From positions 1 through 64,000 of the forward strand of contig NZ_JAGETV010000005.1 of NCBI RefSeq assembly GCF_017571465.1: 64,000 nucleotides of DNA, written 5' to 3'. Below, piece after piece: positions 7,673 to 17,945 of the stretch (within the stretch, counting starts at the first letter, position 1; each line of letters opens with the position of its first letter). This DNA comes from Thiomicrorhabdus marina. GTDB taxonomy: Bacteria > Pseudomonadota > Gammaproteobacteria > Thiomicrospirales > Thiomicrospiraceae. Made by a program: the position numbers and the translations under genes. Below the pieces are notes generated by a model that was not told the DNA's origin, ran no database searches, and saw only the letters and a list, made by a program, of their open reading frames with translations.

Positions 7673-7951
7673 ATGAAAATCGAAGTTGCCTATGCATTAA
7701 AAGAAGAACAGTTTTTATTTGTCCAGGATGTTAGTGAGGGGACTACGGTGCAGCAAGCATTGCAGGCTTCCGAATTATTGAAGCGCATACCGGATTTAAA
7801 TATTGATAAGGTTGGTATTTTCGGCAAGCTGGTTAGTCAAGATACAGTCTTACGAGAGATGGACAGGATTGAGGTTTATCGTCCGTTGAAAGCTGACCCG
7901 CGTGATCGGCGTAGGGAAAAAGTTAATAAAGAGCGTAGTGAACAAAAATAA
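7673..7951 (+). CDS. RnfH/RatB family ubiquitin-like protein
   Basis: 92 residues with the beta-grasp fold pattern of the UPF0125/RnfH family: an N-terminal strand (MKIEVAYALKEEQFLF), the helix EGTTVQQALQAS, the GIFGKLV segment and the C-terminal DRIEVYRPLKADPRDRRREK that marks the family. Its cellular role is not settled. It is called RatB when paired with ratA, and no rnf genes are nearby. It is co-transcribed with ratA (11-base gap) and followed by a clear terminator. Confidence 0.9.
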   Translation: MKIEVAYALKEEQFLFVQDVSEGTTVQQALQASELLKRIPDLNIDKVGIFGKLVSQDTVLREMDRIEVYRPLKADPRDRRREKVNKERSEQK

Positions 7952-7970
7952 TACGGTTTGTTATGTAGCA

Positions 7971-8000
7971 AAAAAGCAGTCTTTAGACTGCTTTTTATTA
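7971..8000. terminator. Terminator after ratAB (bidirectional with bamE)
   Basis: An 11-bp stem AAAAAGCAGTC / GACTGCTTTTT with a TTTA loop. The A- and T-rich arms let it work for ratB and the convergent bamE. Confidence 0.9.
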
Positions 8001-8016
8001 GATTGTATTAGTTGAG

Positions 8017-8433
8017 TTACAGCCCGAAGAACGTCTCTTCATCAATCATATCAACATTGGCTGCTTTGATGTTCCAATCTTTCAGATACTTATTATTATC
8101 GAAGTTCAGAATCAATAATTTTCTTACTTCTACCTTGGATGCCTCATCCGTGGTGTAGAAAATGTATTCCCAATGATAAGGGTTAAATGCATTGGCTCCC
8201 ATTGGAGGCCCAAGCAGTTTACGAACTTGGGCTTGATTGAGGCCTTCTTGAAGTAAGTCAACCGACTCTTGCGTCATAACATTCCCCTGCGTTACCGGAG
8301 CTTTGTATGGTTCTAGGTAAGAGCAGCCGCTAAGACCGAGTGAAGCAATACTGCCGACAATCAATAGTGAAGCGAAAAAATTGCGTTTAGGTAGCGGTTT
8401 ACCGTGAGAAGGAGCCTGAGAGGTTGGGCGCAT
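8017..8433 (-). CDS. bamE: Outer membrane assembly lipoprotein BamE (SmpA/OmlA)
   Basis: 138 residues from the ATG at 8433. BamE is a lipoprotein subunit of the BAM complex that folds beta-barrels into the outer membrane. Visible features are the signal peptide with lipobox LSGC, then the SmpA/OmlA domain: PVTQGNVMTQESVDLLQEGLNQAQVRKLLGPP, followed by HWEYIFYT. An upstream in-frame ATG (8511) is rejected because a -10-like TATAAT at 8490-8485 would lie inside the coding region and because the extra 26 residues precede the signal peptide. It is divergent from fur, the conserved neighbour. Confidence 0.94.
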   Translation of the reverse strand: MRPTSQAPSHGKPLPKRNFFASLLIVGSIASLGLSGCSYLEPYKAPVTQGNVMTQESVDLLQEGLNQAQVRKLLGPPMGANAFNPYHWEYIFYTTDEASKVEVRKLLILNFDNNKYLKDWNIKAANVDMIDEETFFGL

Positions 8434-8484
8434 TAGGTTGATCTCTTTTGGTTGGTTTTTCGTCAAAAAATTTTGAATTGCGTT

Positions 8485-8511
8485 ATTATACACCGTAATT
8501 TTGATTTTCAA
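8485..8511 (-). promoter_or_regulatory. Probable bamE promoter
   Basis: On the minus strand TTGAAA (8511-8506) and TATAAT (8490-8485) are separated by 15 bp, a short spacer. It would give a leader of about 45 nt before bamE. Confidence 0.4.
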
Positions 8512-8610
8512 TCTCGTTAAGCGGATTTCAAGCGTTTGCAGTGCCGCTTAAGTCGATGGTATTGTAAACTCGCTTCGGCGAGGCCGAATTAGAGAGTATA
8601 AGAGGGTGCG

Positions 8611-9021
8611 ATGAGCGGTGCGGAATTAAAAAAAGTTGGCTTAAAAGTCACTTTACCAAGACTGAAAATTTTAGAAATTTTAGAAAGTGCGGGAGATGAC
8701 CACCATCTTTCTGCTGAAGATGTTTTTAAGATCCTTTTAGAGCAGGGTGAAGAAGTTGGTTTGGCAACGGTTTATCGTGTTTTGACGCAGTTTGAACAAG
8801 CCGGCATCGTCCGTCGTCTTAATTTCGAGAACAATGTTTCTATTTTCGAATTAGATACTGGCGATAACCATGATCATATTGTCTGCATGAAATCCGGTCA
8901 TGTTCGTGAGTTTGTTGATCCTGTGATTGAAGATCGTATTAAAGAAATTTCGAAAGAGTTGGGTTATGAACTATCGAGCCACAGCTTGGTTATTTACGGT
9001 GCATATAAAGAAGACGAATAG
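8611..9021 (+). CDS. fur: Ferric uptake regulator Fur
   Basis: 136 residues. Fe(II)-bound Fur represses iron-acquisition genes. The winged-helix domain is about residues 1-82 (TLPRLKILEILE, then HHLSAEDVFKILLE and GLATVYRVLTQFEQAGIVRR) and the dimerisation domain follows, with the HDHIVC metal-binding region. The second cysteine of the classical CxxC is replaced (CMKSG), as in several gammaproteobacterial Fur proteins that do not need the structural zinc site. It is divergent from bamE and ends at a strong terminator. No convincing 19-bp Fur box was found in the promoter region, so autoregulation is not shown. Confidence 0.96.
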   Translation: MSGAELKKVGLKVTLPRLKILEILESAGDDHHLSAEDVFKILLEQGEEVGLATVYRVLTQFEQAGIVRRLNFENNVSIFELDTGDNHDHIVCMKSGHVREFVDPVIEDRIKEISKELGYELSSHSLVIYGAYKEDE

Positions 9022-9064
9022 TCTTTGTTAAGCTAACCGAAACCATTGGTGATTCATTCCGAAT

Positions 9065-9106
9065 AGAAAAGCCGCTGAAGAAAACTTTAGCGGCTTTTCT
9101 GTTTTT
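9065..9106. terminator. Terminator between fur and recN
   Basis: A 12-bp stem AGAAAAGCCGCT / AGCGGCTTTTCT, extendable inward by GAAG/CTTT around an AAAA loop, followed by GTTTTT. The arms serve both convergent genes. Confidence 0.9.
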
Positions 9107-9137
9107 GGGATATGTTTCTGTAATGGTTATTAAGCGG

Positions 9138-10808
9138 TTACTTTGCTTGCGCCTGTTGCCACATTTCCTGAGCCATTTTTTGAGTCTGTTCGGTAATGGT
9201 CATTCCCCCTAGCATTCGAGCTAATTCATCGATTCGTTCTTCTGGCTCCAGTGGCTGTACTTGAGTGTGGGTTACCGATTTTTTATCATGTTTGCTGATA
9301 CGCAGGTGTTGATTGCCATGCGAAGCTACCTGAGCTAAATGGGTGATTGACAGAATCTGTTTGTGCTCGCCAAGTTGACGCATTTTTTCACCAACCACTT
9401 CGGCAATACCTCCTCCGATGCCAACATCAACTTCATCAAAAATCAAGGTCGGAAGTTCTGCCACTTCTGCCGTTGCGACTTGAATTGCTAAGCTAATACG
9501 TGACAATTCACCGCCTGAAGCGACCTTTGCCAAAGCCTGTAATGGCTGCCCTTTATTGGCGCTGACTTCAAAAATGCAAGCGTCTGTTCCTAGGATAGAA
9601 GGCGATTTGGCTGTGCTGATTTCGACTGAGAATTGGCCATTTGCCATTCCCAGTTCTTGCATGCCTTCGGTAATCTGCTTACTAAGTTTTTTAGCGGCTT
9701 TTTGGCGAGAAAGTGTTAGTTTTCCCGCGGTCTGATAAAACTGTTCTTGTTGCTGGATGACAGCAATCCTTAATTCATCTGCCGAGTCATTGTTGTGTTG
9801 CAATTCATCCAAAGTTTGCTCAATTTGTTGTTGCTTTTGCGGTAACTCGGATGGTTCAACTTGGTATTTTTTAGCGGTTGCAAACAGCGATGATAAGCGT
9901 TCCTCAATTTGTGCCAATTGTTGAGGGTCGAGTTCGATATGGTCGCTGAATGACTGAATTTCAGATGCGGCTTCTTGCACTTCGATTAAGGCACTGTTTA
10001 GCTGTTGAAGTGGTGCTGAGAATTTCGGTTCATAGTCGCAAATTTGCTCTAAGGCGTGCATTGCTCGGTTAATAATATCACTGGCACCATTTTCTTCTTC
10101 AAGCAGTTGATAAGCCAGTTCGCCATTTTGTTTAATTTCACTGGCGTGTGACAAGGTGTTTTGTTCTTGCTCAAGTTGTGTAAATTCACCTTCTTGTGGA
10201 GCAAGGTCGGCGAATTCTTGCTGTTGGAATTGCAATAATTCTAATTTGTTTTGATAGTCTTCTTTTTCCGTTTCTAATTTGGCGAGCAGTTGTTTGGACT
10301 TTTGCCAAATTTTGTAGCTTTCTTGGCAGTTTTCAACGAGCTTAGGATGTGCGGCAAAGGCGTCTAAAAGCTCTAGCTGCTTGACGGGATTAAGAAGTGA
10401 TTGATGCTCATGTTGACCATGAATATCAATTAACATGCTACTGAGCGTTTTTAATTGATTCAGAGAGACCGGAATGCCGTTGATATAAGCTTTAGAGCGA
10501 CCTTCAGCAGTCAGTGTACGGCGCAGAAAGCACTCACTTTCTCCGGCTTCGTCGAGTTCTTGTTTTTCCAGCCAAGTTTGCACGTGTGGTAAGCGCGACA
10601 AATCGAAGCGAGCGCTAATATCGGCGCGCTTGGTGTCATAACGAACCAAGGAGCTGTCAGCTCGTTCACCAAGTGCCAGTCCCAAAGCATCTAAGAGAAT
10701 GGACTTTCCCGCGCCGGTTTCTCCGGTTAAGGTACTAAAACCGTTTTGAAAATTTAGGGTCAGTTTTTCAATTAATGCCAAGTTTTGGATGCTTAGTTCG
10801 CTTAACAT
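9138..10808 (-). CDS. recN: DNA repair protein RecN
   Basis: 556 residues, typical for this SMC-like ATPase that helps repair double-strand breaks. Walker A is GETGAGKS at 29-36. Long glutamine- and glutamate-rich coiled-coil arms cover about 150-370. The C-terminal half holds the ABC signature ASGGELSRI and Walker B LIFDEVDVGIGG. It follows fur on the opposite strand with a shared terminator. No LexA box could be assigned with confidence in the 145 bases before the start, so SOS control is not demonstrated. Confidence 0.97.
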   Translation of the reverse strand: MLSELSIQNLALIEKLTLNFQNGFSTLTGETGAGKSILLDALGLALGERADSSLVRYDTKRADISARFDLSRLPHVQTWLEKQELDEAGESECFLRRTLTAEGRSKAYINGIPVSLNQLKTLSSMLIDIHGQHEHQSLLNPVKQLELLDAFAAHPKLVENCQESYKIWQKSKQLLAKLETEKEDYQNKLELLQFQQQEFADLAPQEGEFTQLEQEQNTLSHASEIKQNGELAYQLLEEENGASDIINRAMHALEQICDYEPKFSAPLQQLNSALIEVQEAASEIQSFSDHIELDPQQLAQIEERLSSLFATAKKYQVEPSELPQKQQQIEQTLDELQHNNDSADELRIAVIQQQEQFYQTAGKLTLSRQKAAKKLSKQITEGMQELGMANGQFSVEISTAKSPSILGTDACIFEVSANKGQPLQALAKVASGGELSRISLAIQVATAEVAELPTLIFDEVDVGIGGGIAEVVGEKMRQLGEHKQILSITHLAQVASHGNQHLRISKHDKKSVTHTQVQPLEPEERIDELARMLGGMTITEQTQKMAQEMWQQAQAK

Positions 10809-10953
10809 GCTTCACTCTCAAAATACACAAGCTGTCTATGGTTAAATAGCTTACTTGAAAAGTGTTACATTATCCAAATAAATATTAAGGTTGCGCTAAG
10901 GATGATTTTAAAACCAAATTAAAACAAAAGGTTATGTCGCAAAGCCAGAGGGT

Positions 10954-11829
10954 TTAGAGTTTGTCGCCCCAATGCAGTTTAGCTCGCAGTAGTTCAAAGT
11001 GATCATGACCCTGCGGATGCAGCATTTTAATGAATTTTTCATGGCGAGTGATGCTTGTTTTATGGCCGGTGCCGATGTGATGAGTCAATTGGCCGTCACA
11101 GATAATTTGTGCCTGACCATTACAGTTTTCATGTGGGAAAATGGTGACAGTACTTGCCCCTGGAACCACATAAGGACGCGTGCTCATGGTATGCGGGTTA
11201 ATAGAAACTAGGCTTAAAACATCCAAGCGCGGGTCAAGGATAGGCCCTCCGGCAGAGAGTGAATAAGCGGTCGAACCGGTTGGCGTGGTGATAATCATTC
11301 CATCGGAACGTTGGCTATTGAGAAATCGTCCGTCAACACAAGTCTCGAACTCAATCATTCGCGGAGATTCAGTTTTGTGAATAACCACGTCATTTAATGC
11401 CAGTTCATCGAATTCTTGTAGGCCGTCTTTTTCAATGCGGACGCGAATCAGGTTGCGCTCTTCGCAATCGTAATGACCTTGCATGACTTCATCAACGATA
11501 TTGAGCATGTCTTTTGGTGAAATATCAGTCAGGAAGCCGAGGCGACCAAGGTTAATACCGAGAATTGGAACTTCATAATCGACAATTGAGCGAGCAACGT
11601 CTAAGAAAGTTCCATCACCACCGACGACGATAGCAATATCAATTTGCTTACCAAGTTCTTCGCGTTCAATAACTTCGACACCGTAGCGTTGATGCGGGAA
11701 ATCAGAGCAAGATGCCGAATCAAGCAAGACGGTTTTATCCGCATTGATTAAGTGCTGTAACAGTTTATCAATCGTATCCCAACAGGCGATTCCGTTGTAT
11801 TTTCCAAAAATGCCGATTCGCTGAAACAT
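10954..11829 (-). CDS. nadK: NAD kinase
   Basis: 291 residues from ATG 11829, chosen because AAGGGG precedes it and because MFQRIGIFGKYN matches the family start; the open frame extends a further 85 codons without family resemblance. The enzyme phosphorylates NAD to NADP using ATP. The diagnostic GGDGTFL motif is at 70-76, the LNDVVIHK segment corresponds to the NE/D motif, and the TGSTAYSLSAGGPI glycine-rich loop follows. It is divergent from grpE and next to recN, the usual gammaproteobacterial order. Confidence 0.96.
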   Translation of the reverse strand: MFQRIGIFGKYNGIACWDTIDKLLQHLINADKTVLLDSASCSDFPHQRYGVEVIEREELGKQIDIAIVVGGDGTFLDVARSIVDYEVPILGINLGRLGFLTDISPKDMLNIVDEVMQGHYDCEERNLIRVRIEKDGLQEFDELALNDVVIHKTESPRMIEFETCVDGRFLNSQRSDGMIITTPTGSTAYSLSAGGPILDPRLDVLSLVSINPHTMSTRPYVVPGASTVTIFPHENCNGQAQIICDGQLTHHIGTGHKTSITRHEKFIKMLHPQGHDHFELLRAKLHWGDKL

Positions 11830-11961
11830 GGTAAAGCTTCCCCTTGAATACGAGAATGATAAATCTATAATTTGCGCTATGTATAAATTCGCATTATACC
11901 TGAGCATGAAGATAAGGGATTGTTTGGATATCGGCAGGACAAGAAAAAAATTGTTTTTGGA

Positions 11962-11987
11962 CTTGAAAAAATAATTGTCGACCCCAT
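11962..11987 (+). promoter_or_regulatory. Sigma-32 heat-shock promoter of grpE
   Basis: CTTGAAA at 11962-11968 and CCCCAT at 11982-11987 with a 13-bp spacer match the RpoH consensus closely. The start would be about 50 bases before the grpE GTG. Confidence 0.85.
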
Positions 11988-12045
11988 GCATTGGGTAGTT
12001 AAAAAATTCATTAGATTTTAAATACAGATAAATAGGAATTGTATT

Positions 12046-12615
12046 GTGGCTGAACAAAATCAAACACAAGAAGAAATGAAGCAAGACGTATCAGCGGAAG
12101 AAGCGGTACAACAAGCAGACGAAAACTTAGAGCAAGCGCAGCAGCAAGTTGAAAGCGACCTTGATGCATTGTTAGCGCAAGCTCAGGACGAGGCGGCTAA
12201 GAATAAAGATTTAGCATTACGCCTGCAAGCGGATATGGAAAACCTACGTCGTCGTACCCGTCTGGATTTGGAAGAGGCGCATAAGTTTGCGCTGAAAAAA
12301 TTTGTTGATGCTCTGATTCCGGCAATGGATTCTATGGAAATGGGAATGGACGCCGCTGCCAAAGAAGAAGCGACCAAAGAGAGCATTCGTGAAGGAATTG
12401 AAATGACCTTTAAGCAGATGCTAGATGTTCTTGGTGAGTTCAATGTTGAGCGTATCGATCCAAAAGGCGAGAAGTTCAATCCGCAGGATCACGAAGCGAT
12501 GACCATGATTCCATCACCGGATCACGAATCACAAATGATTGTCGATGTTATCCAGAAAGGTTACAAACTAAACGAGCGCTTGGTTCGTCCGGCGCGTGTA
12601 ATCGTCGCTCAATAA
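12046..12615 (+). CDS. grpE: Nucleotide exchange factor GrpE
   Basis: 189 residues. GrpE releases ADP from DnaK and so resets the chaperone cycle. It has an acidic, Gln/Glu-rich N-terminal stretch, the long dimerising helix DLALRLQADMENLRRRTRLD, and the C-terminal beta domain with GEKFNPQDHEAMTM and VVRPARV-type ending (LVRPARVIVAQ). The start is GTG with AGGA about nine bases upstream. It is transcribed from its own sigma-32-type promoter and closed by a terminator, so grpE and dnaK are separate heat-shock units side by side. Confidence 0.97.
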   Translation: MAEQNQTQEEMKQDVSAEEAVQQADENLEQAQQQVESDLDALLAQAQDEAAKNKDLALRLQADMENLRRRTRLDLEEAHKFALKKFVDALIPAMDSMEMGMDAAAKEEATKESIREGIEMTFKQMLDVLGEFNVERIDPKGEKFNPQDHEAMTMIPSPDHESQMIVDVIQKGYKLNERLVRPARVIVAQ

Positions 12616-12635
12616 CCTCGGTTATTCGCTTGAAT

Positions 12636-12680
12636 AAAAGCCAGTTAACGATTTTGTTTAACTGGCTTTTTTGTTTTTTT
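12636..12680 (+). terminator. Terminator after grpE
   Basis: A 13-bp stem AAAAGCCAGTTAA / TTAACTGGCTTTT with a 9-nt loop and a long T tract. Confidence 0.92.
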
Positions 12681-12767
12681 AGGTTGCTTAAAAGTTAAAT
12701 AAAACAATGGGTTAGTTACCGATTTTGTTCAAGATTGAAAATATTTTTAATTTTTTTGAATGTTTCC

Positions 12768-12795
12768 CTTGAAACAAACTTAGCCATCCCTATAA
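12768..12795 (+). promoter_or_regulatory. Sigma-32-type promoter of dnaK
   Basis: CTTGAAA at 12768-12774, a 13-bp spacer and CCCTATAA at 12788-12795. The -35 box is consensus and the -10 deviates by one base from CCCCAT. It lies about 80 bases before the dnaK ATG. Confidence 0.75.
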
Positions 12796-12872
12796 ACAAA
12801 ACAACTTACAAAAATTCACAGAATTTAATAATTAAATCCTCATTCAGTTGAGAGAGAAATTGGAGAAAATCA

Positions 12873-14789
12873 ATGGGTAAGATTATTGGTATTGACTTAG
12901 GTACAACAAACTCTTGTGTATCAGTAATGGAAGGCAAAGAAGTTAAGGTTATTCCTAATGCTGAAGGTGCGCGTACAACGCCATCTATCGTTGCTTACAC
13001 TGACGACGAAATTTTGGTTGGTGATTCTGCAAAACGTCAAGCGGTTACTAACCCTGAAAACACACTATTCGCAATCAAGCGTCTAATCGGTCGTCGTGCT
13101 GACGATAAAGTGGTTGCCAAAGATAAGGATATGGTTCCTTATGAAATCATCGCGGCTGACAATGGTGACGCTTGGGTTCAAGTAAAAGACAACAAGCTTT
13201 CACCGCAAGAAGTATCAGCGCGTACGTTAATGAAAATGAAGAAAACAGCCGAAGATTACCTAGGTCACGAAGTGACTGAAGCGGTTATCACGGTTCCGGC
13301 TTACTTCAATGACTCACAGCGTCAAGCAACTAAAGATGCCGGTAAAATCGCGGGTCTAGAGGTTAAGCGTATCATTAACGAACCAACCGCAGCGGCACTG
13401 GCTTACGGTATGGATAAAGTTAAAGATGACAGCAAAATTGCGGTTTACGACTTAGGTGGCGGTACTTTCGATATTTCTATCATTGAAGTTGCGGATCTAG
13501 ACGGTGAGAAGCAAGTAGAGGTGCTTTCTACCAATGGTGATACTTTCCTAGGTGGTGAAGACTTCGATAATGTGATCGTTGAATACATTGCTGAAGAATT
13601 CAAAAAAGACCAAAACGTTGACCTAAAACTAGACAAACTAGCTCTACAACGTGTTCGTGAAGCGGCAGAGAAAGCGAAAATTGAATTGTCTTCGCGAGAG
13701 CAGACTGACATCAACCTACCTTATGTAACGGCTGATGCGACGGGTCCTAAGCACTTGAATATGAAAATCACGCGTGCGAAATTCGAATCACTAATCGAAG
13801 ACCTAGTTAAGCGTTCAATCGAGCCTTGCCGTATCGCACTGAAAGATGCAGGTCTATCTGCTTCTGAAATCGATGACGTAATCCTAGTTGGTGGTTCGAC
13901 TCGTGTACCTATGGTGCAAGCAGCGGTTAAAGAATTCTTCGGTAAAGAACCACGTAAAGACGTAAACCCTGATGAAGCGGTAGCGATGGGTGCTGCGATT
14001 CAAGGTGGTGTACTTTCTGGTGACGTAAACGACGTTCTTCTTCTAGACGTTACGCCTCTGTCTCTAGGTATCGAGACAATGGGTGGTGTGATGACGAAGC
14101 TAATCGAGAAAAACACTACTATCCCGACGCGTAAGTCGCAAGTGTTCTCAACAGCGGAAGATAACCAAGCAGCAGTGACGGTTCACGTTCTTCAAGGTGA
14201 GCGTGAAATGGCTTCTGGTAATAAATCACTAGGTCAGTTCAATCTGGATGAAATCCCACCAGCACCACGTGGTATGCCGCAAATCGAAGTAACTTTCGAC
14301 ATCGATGCGAACGGTATCCTAAGTGTTTCTGCAAAAGATAAGAATACAGGTAAAGAACAACACATCACTATCCAAGCTTCTTCTGGTCTATCCGACGATG
14401 AAATCGAAGCAATGGTTAAGGATGCGGAAGCGCACGCTGAAGAAGACAAGAAAATGAAAGAGCTTGTTGAAGCGCGTAACCAAGCTGACGGCATGGTGCA
14501 TGCAACCAATAAGATGATTAAAGATGCTGGCGATTCAGTCACTGCTGAAGAGAAGGCACCGGTTGAAGCGGCAATTAAAGCAGTTGAAGACGCAATCAAA
14601 GGTGACGACAAAGCGGCGATTGAAGAGTCGGTGCAAAAACTTGCAGAAGCGAGCCAAGGTATCGCTCAAAAAGCACAAGCTCAACAGCAAGCCGGTGGTG
14701 AAGAAGCTCAGCAGCAGGGTTCAAGCAAAGCTGACGATGATGATATCGTGGATGCGGAGTTTGAAGAGGTCAATGACGATAAAAAATAA
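12873..14789 (+). CDS. dnaK: Chaperone DnaK (Hsp70)
   Basis: 638 residues, full length. The ATP-driven chaperone binds exposed hydrophobic segments of client proteins together with DnaJ and GrpE. The nucleotide-binding domain starts [10 protein letters not shown] and includes the phosphate and adenosine loops [11 protein letters not shown] and [10 protein letters not shown]. The substrate-binding domain (about 390-610) starts at the linker [16 protein letters not shown], and the lid ends in the tail [17 protein letters not shown]. It has its own sigma-32-type promoter. No terminator with a U tract follows; an inverted repeat lies in the 325-base gap before dnaJ. Confidence 0.99.
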   Translation: MGKIIGIDLGTTNSCVSVMEGKEVKVIPNAEGARTTPSIVAYTDDEILVGDSAKRQAVTNPENTLFAIKRLIGRRADDKVVAKDKDMVPYEIIAADNGDAWVQVKDNKLSPQEVSARTLMKMKKTAEDYLGHEVTEAVITVPAYFNDSQRQATKDAGKIAGLEVKRIINEPTAAALAYGMDKVKDDSKIAVYDLGGGTFDISIIEVADLDGEKQVEVLSTNGDTFLGGEDFDNVIVEYIAEEFKKDQNVDLKLDKLALQRVREAAEKAKIELSSREQTDINLPYVTADATGPKHLNMKITRAKFESLIEDLVKRSIEPCRIALKDAGLSASEIDDVILVGGSTRVPMVQAAVKEFFGKEPRKDVNPDEAVAMGAAIQGGVLSGDVNDVLLLDVTPLSLGIETMGGVMTKLIEKNTTIPTRKSQVFSTAEDNQAAVTVHVLQGEREMASGNKSLGQFNLDEIPPAPRGMPQIEVTFDIDANGILSVSAKDKNTGKEQHITIQASSGLSDDEIEAMVKDAEAHAEEDKKMKELVEARNQADGMVHATNKMIKDAGDSVTAEEKAPVEAAIKAVEDAIKGDDKAAIEESVQKLAEASQGIAQKAQAQQQAGGEEAQQQGSSKADDDDIVDAEFEEVNDDKK

Positions 14790-15114
14790 GTCAGGGAGTT
14801 TTCCTCGATAACAGAGCAGGGGCGTTGTTAAAAAAATGGTCACCTACTAATTGTAGGCTCACATTCTTCGCCTAGCCCCTGCAAGTTCTCGTGAAAAACG
14901 GAATGACGTTAATTTTTTAAAGTCTGAATGCAATGGCACGGAGTAACGAAGGTTTAAACTTCGGTTTGGAATTTTCGCGAACTTCGTGCTTTTGTGTTTA
15001 AATACCGCGGAATTTATTACTTGTTTAAAATTGTGAAAAGTTAGTAAACGAAAGCACATTTTGACGTGCGTTTTGGTTTATTAATTTGTTGTTTAACCAA
15101 ACAAAGAAAAGAAT
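14790..15114 (+). other. dnaK-dnaJ intergenic region with nested inverted repeat
   Basis: No gene is seen in 325 bases. GCAGGGGC (14816-14823) pairs with GCCCCTGC (14875-14882), and inside it CCTAC (14843-14847) pairs with GTAGG (14853-14857). A further small repeat, CGAAG-GTTTAAA-CTTCG, lies near 14957-14973. The structures could limit read-through, attenuate dnaJ or protect the dnaK mRNA end. No U run follows, so this is not a standard terminator. Confidence 0.5.
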
Positions 15115-16281
15115 ATGTCGAAAAGAGATTATTACGAAGTCCTTGGTGTTTCTAAGAGCGCTTCGGAAGGCGAAATCAAAAAAGCTTATCGCAAAATGGC
15201 GATGAAGTATCACCCAGACCGTAACCCAGATAATAAAGAAGCGGAAGATAAGTTTAAAGAAGCGTCGGAAGCTTATGAAGTCTTATCGGATGCGCAGAAA
15301 CGTGCCGCTTATGATCAGTTTGGTCATGCTGGCGTTGATGGTCAAGCTGGTGGGCATGGCGGCTTTGGCGGCGGCGGTTTCGGCGGCTTCGGTGACATCT
15401 TTGAAGACCTTTTTGGCGGCGGCGGTTTCGGTGGCGGCGGTCGTCGCGGACCACGCCCAGGCGCGGATTTGCAATATGAATTGGAAATTACCCTAGAACA
15501 AGCGGTTGCCGGTGCGAAAATCGACATCAAGATTCCGACCAAAGATATTTGTGATGCGTGTGACGGTACAGGCGCTGAATCCGCAAGTGATGTTAGAACC
15601 TGTTCAACTTGTGGTGGCGTTGGTCAAGTGCGCATGCAGCAAGGTTTCTTCGCGGTTAATACCACTTGTCCGACCTGTAATGGAACTGGCAAAGAGGTCA
15701 CAAACCCGTGTAAGAAGTGTCATGGTGAAGGCTATGTACACAGCAATAAAACGCTGTCGGTTTCGGTTCCTGCCGGTGTCGATACGGGAGATCGTATTCG
15801 TCTGCAAGGCGAAGGTGAAGCCGGTGAGCCGGGTGCACCAAAAGGTGATTTGTATGTGCGTATTCACGTAAAACAGCACAAGGTGTTCGAGCGTGATGGT
15901 AATAACTTGTATTGCCAGATTCCTTTAAGTTTTACCACGGCTGCGCTTGGCGGTACGCTAGATGTCCCGACCTTAAACGGCAAAGCAAACTTGAAAGTTC
16001 CTGCGGGTACGCAATCTGGTCAGCGTTTTAAACTTTCCGGTAAAGGGGTTAAATCGGTGCGTTCGACAATGGTGGGTGATTTGGTTGTGCAGGTGCATAT
16101 TGAAACGCCGGTTAAACTGAATGCACGTCAGAAAGAGTTGTTAGAAGAATTTGACGCATCGTTGAAAGGCAAGCACAGTAAACAGCATTCACCAAAAGAA
16201 CACAGTTGGTTGGATTCGGTGAAAAATTTTTTCACTGGCGATGATAACGATAAACAAGATAATGACGGTCCTTGGAAATAA
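15115..16281 (+). CDS. dnaJ: Chaperone DnaJ (Hsp40)
   Basis: 388 residues. The co-chaperone stimulates the ATPase of DnaK and hands over clients. The J domain has HPD at 33-35. A Gly/Phe-rich region follows at about 75-112. Four zinc-binding CxxCxGxG units ([32 protein letters not shown]) mark a type I DnaJ, and the C-terminal peptide-binding domains follow. The C-terminal tail after about residue 350 is longer and more His/Lys/Asp-rich than in Escherichia coli. dapB follows after 12 bases. Confidence 0.98.
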   Translation: MSKRDYYEVLGVSKSASEGEIKKAYRKMAMKYHPDRNPDNKEAEDKFKEASEAYEVLSDAQKRAAYDQFGHAGVDGQAGGHGGFGGGGFGGFGDIFEDLFGGGGFGGGGRRGPRPGADLQYELEITLEQAVAGAKIDIKIPTKDICDACDGTGAESASDVRTCSTCGGVGQVRMQQGFFAVNTTCPTCNGTGKEVTNPCKKCHGEGYVHSNKTLSVSVPAGVDTGDRIRLQGEGEAGEPGAPKGDLYVRIHVKQHKVFERDGNNLYCQIPLSFTTAALGGTLDVPTLNGKANLKVPAGTQSGQRFKLSGKGVKSVRSTMVGDLVVQVHIETPVKLNARQKELLEEFDASLKGKHSKQHSPKEHSWLDSVKNFFTGDDNDKQDNDGPWK

Positions 16282-17094
<813 letters not shown>

Positions 17095-17125
17095 ATATTT
17101 ACAAACCTATAAAGCATAAAACAAG

Positions 17126-17160
17126 AAGCCGAGTTGGGATTTTCCGCTCGGCTTTTTTGC
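17126..17160 (+). terminator. Terminator after dapB
   Basis: Stem AAGCCGAG / CTCGGCTT with a 13-nt loop followed by TTTT and a further T-rich stretch. Confidence 0.88.
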
Positions 17161-17225
17161 TTTTTTCTGTACAGAACCGGCTTGATGGGTAAAATCAGAC
17201 TATAAAGTGTACAGGAGTTTCTCAG

Positions 17226-17945
17226 TTGACGGTTTTCAGTCGCATAATCCACCGAGATAGATTCATTGCTAAACGTTGTGCGGTGATATTGATTGCTGTG
17301 GTTGGCCTGCATCTGTCCGCTTGCTCCAATCCGGTTCAGCCGAAAGTTGAGCAGTCGGTTAATCAATCTGCGATTAGCCAAAAGATGGTGGAGCCTGTCG
17401 TGCCACCGAAACAGCAGCCTATCGTTTTGAAACAACCTGAGCAAGCTAGGACTGAAGCACAGGTCAGCCAAGAAGCTTGGCGGCAGCTGGAAGCTTTGGC
17501 ATTAAAGGCGAGTAGTGACTTAGCTCATTCGCAAACTTTCGTGCAGCAGCAGTCTCCAACGAAAACCGTCGAGCAATCTGTATATGGACGTTTGCTCAAA
17601 CACTTTAATGAGTGGCAGGGAGCACCTTATCAATATGGCGGTCAGAAAAAGTCCGGTGTTGATTGTTCGGCCTTTGTGCAAATCACTTATGCGGAAAAAT
17701 TTAAAGTCAACTTGCCGAGAACGACCGAAGACCAAATTCGGCGCGGTAAGAAAGTGCGTTACAATCAGTTGAAGACGGGTGACGTGGTTTTTTTCAAAAC
17801 CGGTTGGTCGACTTACCACAATGGGATTTATCTTGGCGACCAAGAATTTATGCATGCTTCTTCGTCTAAAGGAGTGATTGTTTCTAAAATTAATCAAAAC
17901 TATTGGCGTAGTCGTTTTATCGAGGCACGGCGGTTATTAAATTAG
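17226..17945 (+). CDS. NlpC/P60 family cell-wall hydrolase lipoprotein
   Basis: 239 residues with a TTG start supported by AGGAG eight bases upstream. The signal peptide ends in lipobox LSAC, so it is a membrane-anchored lipoprotein. A Pro/Gln-rich linker (about 35-115) leads to the NlpC/P60 domain, whose catalytic cysteine lies in GVDCSAF; the histidines HNGIYLG and MHASS supply the rest of the active site. The family cleaves peptide stems of peptidoglycan, as in Escherichia coli MepS (Spr). It stands between dapB and carA with terminator-like structures on both sides. Confidence 0.9.
   Translation: MTVFSRIIHRDRFIAKRCAVILIAVVGLHLSACSNPVQPKVEQSVNQSAISQKMVEPVVPPKQQPIVLKQPEQARTEAQVSQEAWRQLEALALKASSDLAHSQTFVQQQSPTKTVEQSVYGRLLKHFNEWQGAPYQYGGQKKSGVDCSAFVQITYAEKFKVNLPRTTEDQIRRGKKVRYNQLKTGDVVFFKTGWSTYHNGIYLGDQEFMHASSSKGVIVSKINQNYWRSRFIEARRLLN

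Noticed and set aside
8434-8610. Fur box in the bamE-fur promoter region
   Set aside because: No segment matches the 19-bp consensus with enough positions; TTGATTTTCAAT is only a weak resemblance.
10999-11211. 70-residue plus-strand frame inside nadK
   Set aside because: It is antisense to the conserved C-terminal part of nadK and has no independent support.
15254-15542. Several overlapping frames opposite and beside the Gly/Phe-rich part of dnaJ
   Set aside because: The GGC/GGT repeat structure of dnaJ keeps other frames open; the DnaJ frame is the only one with family motifs.
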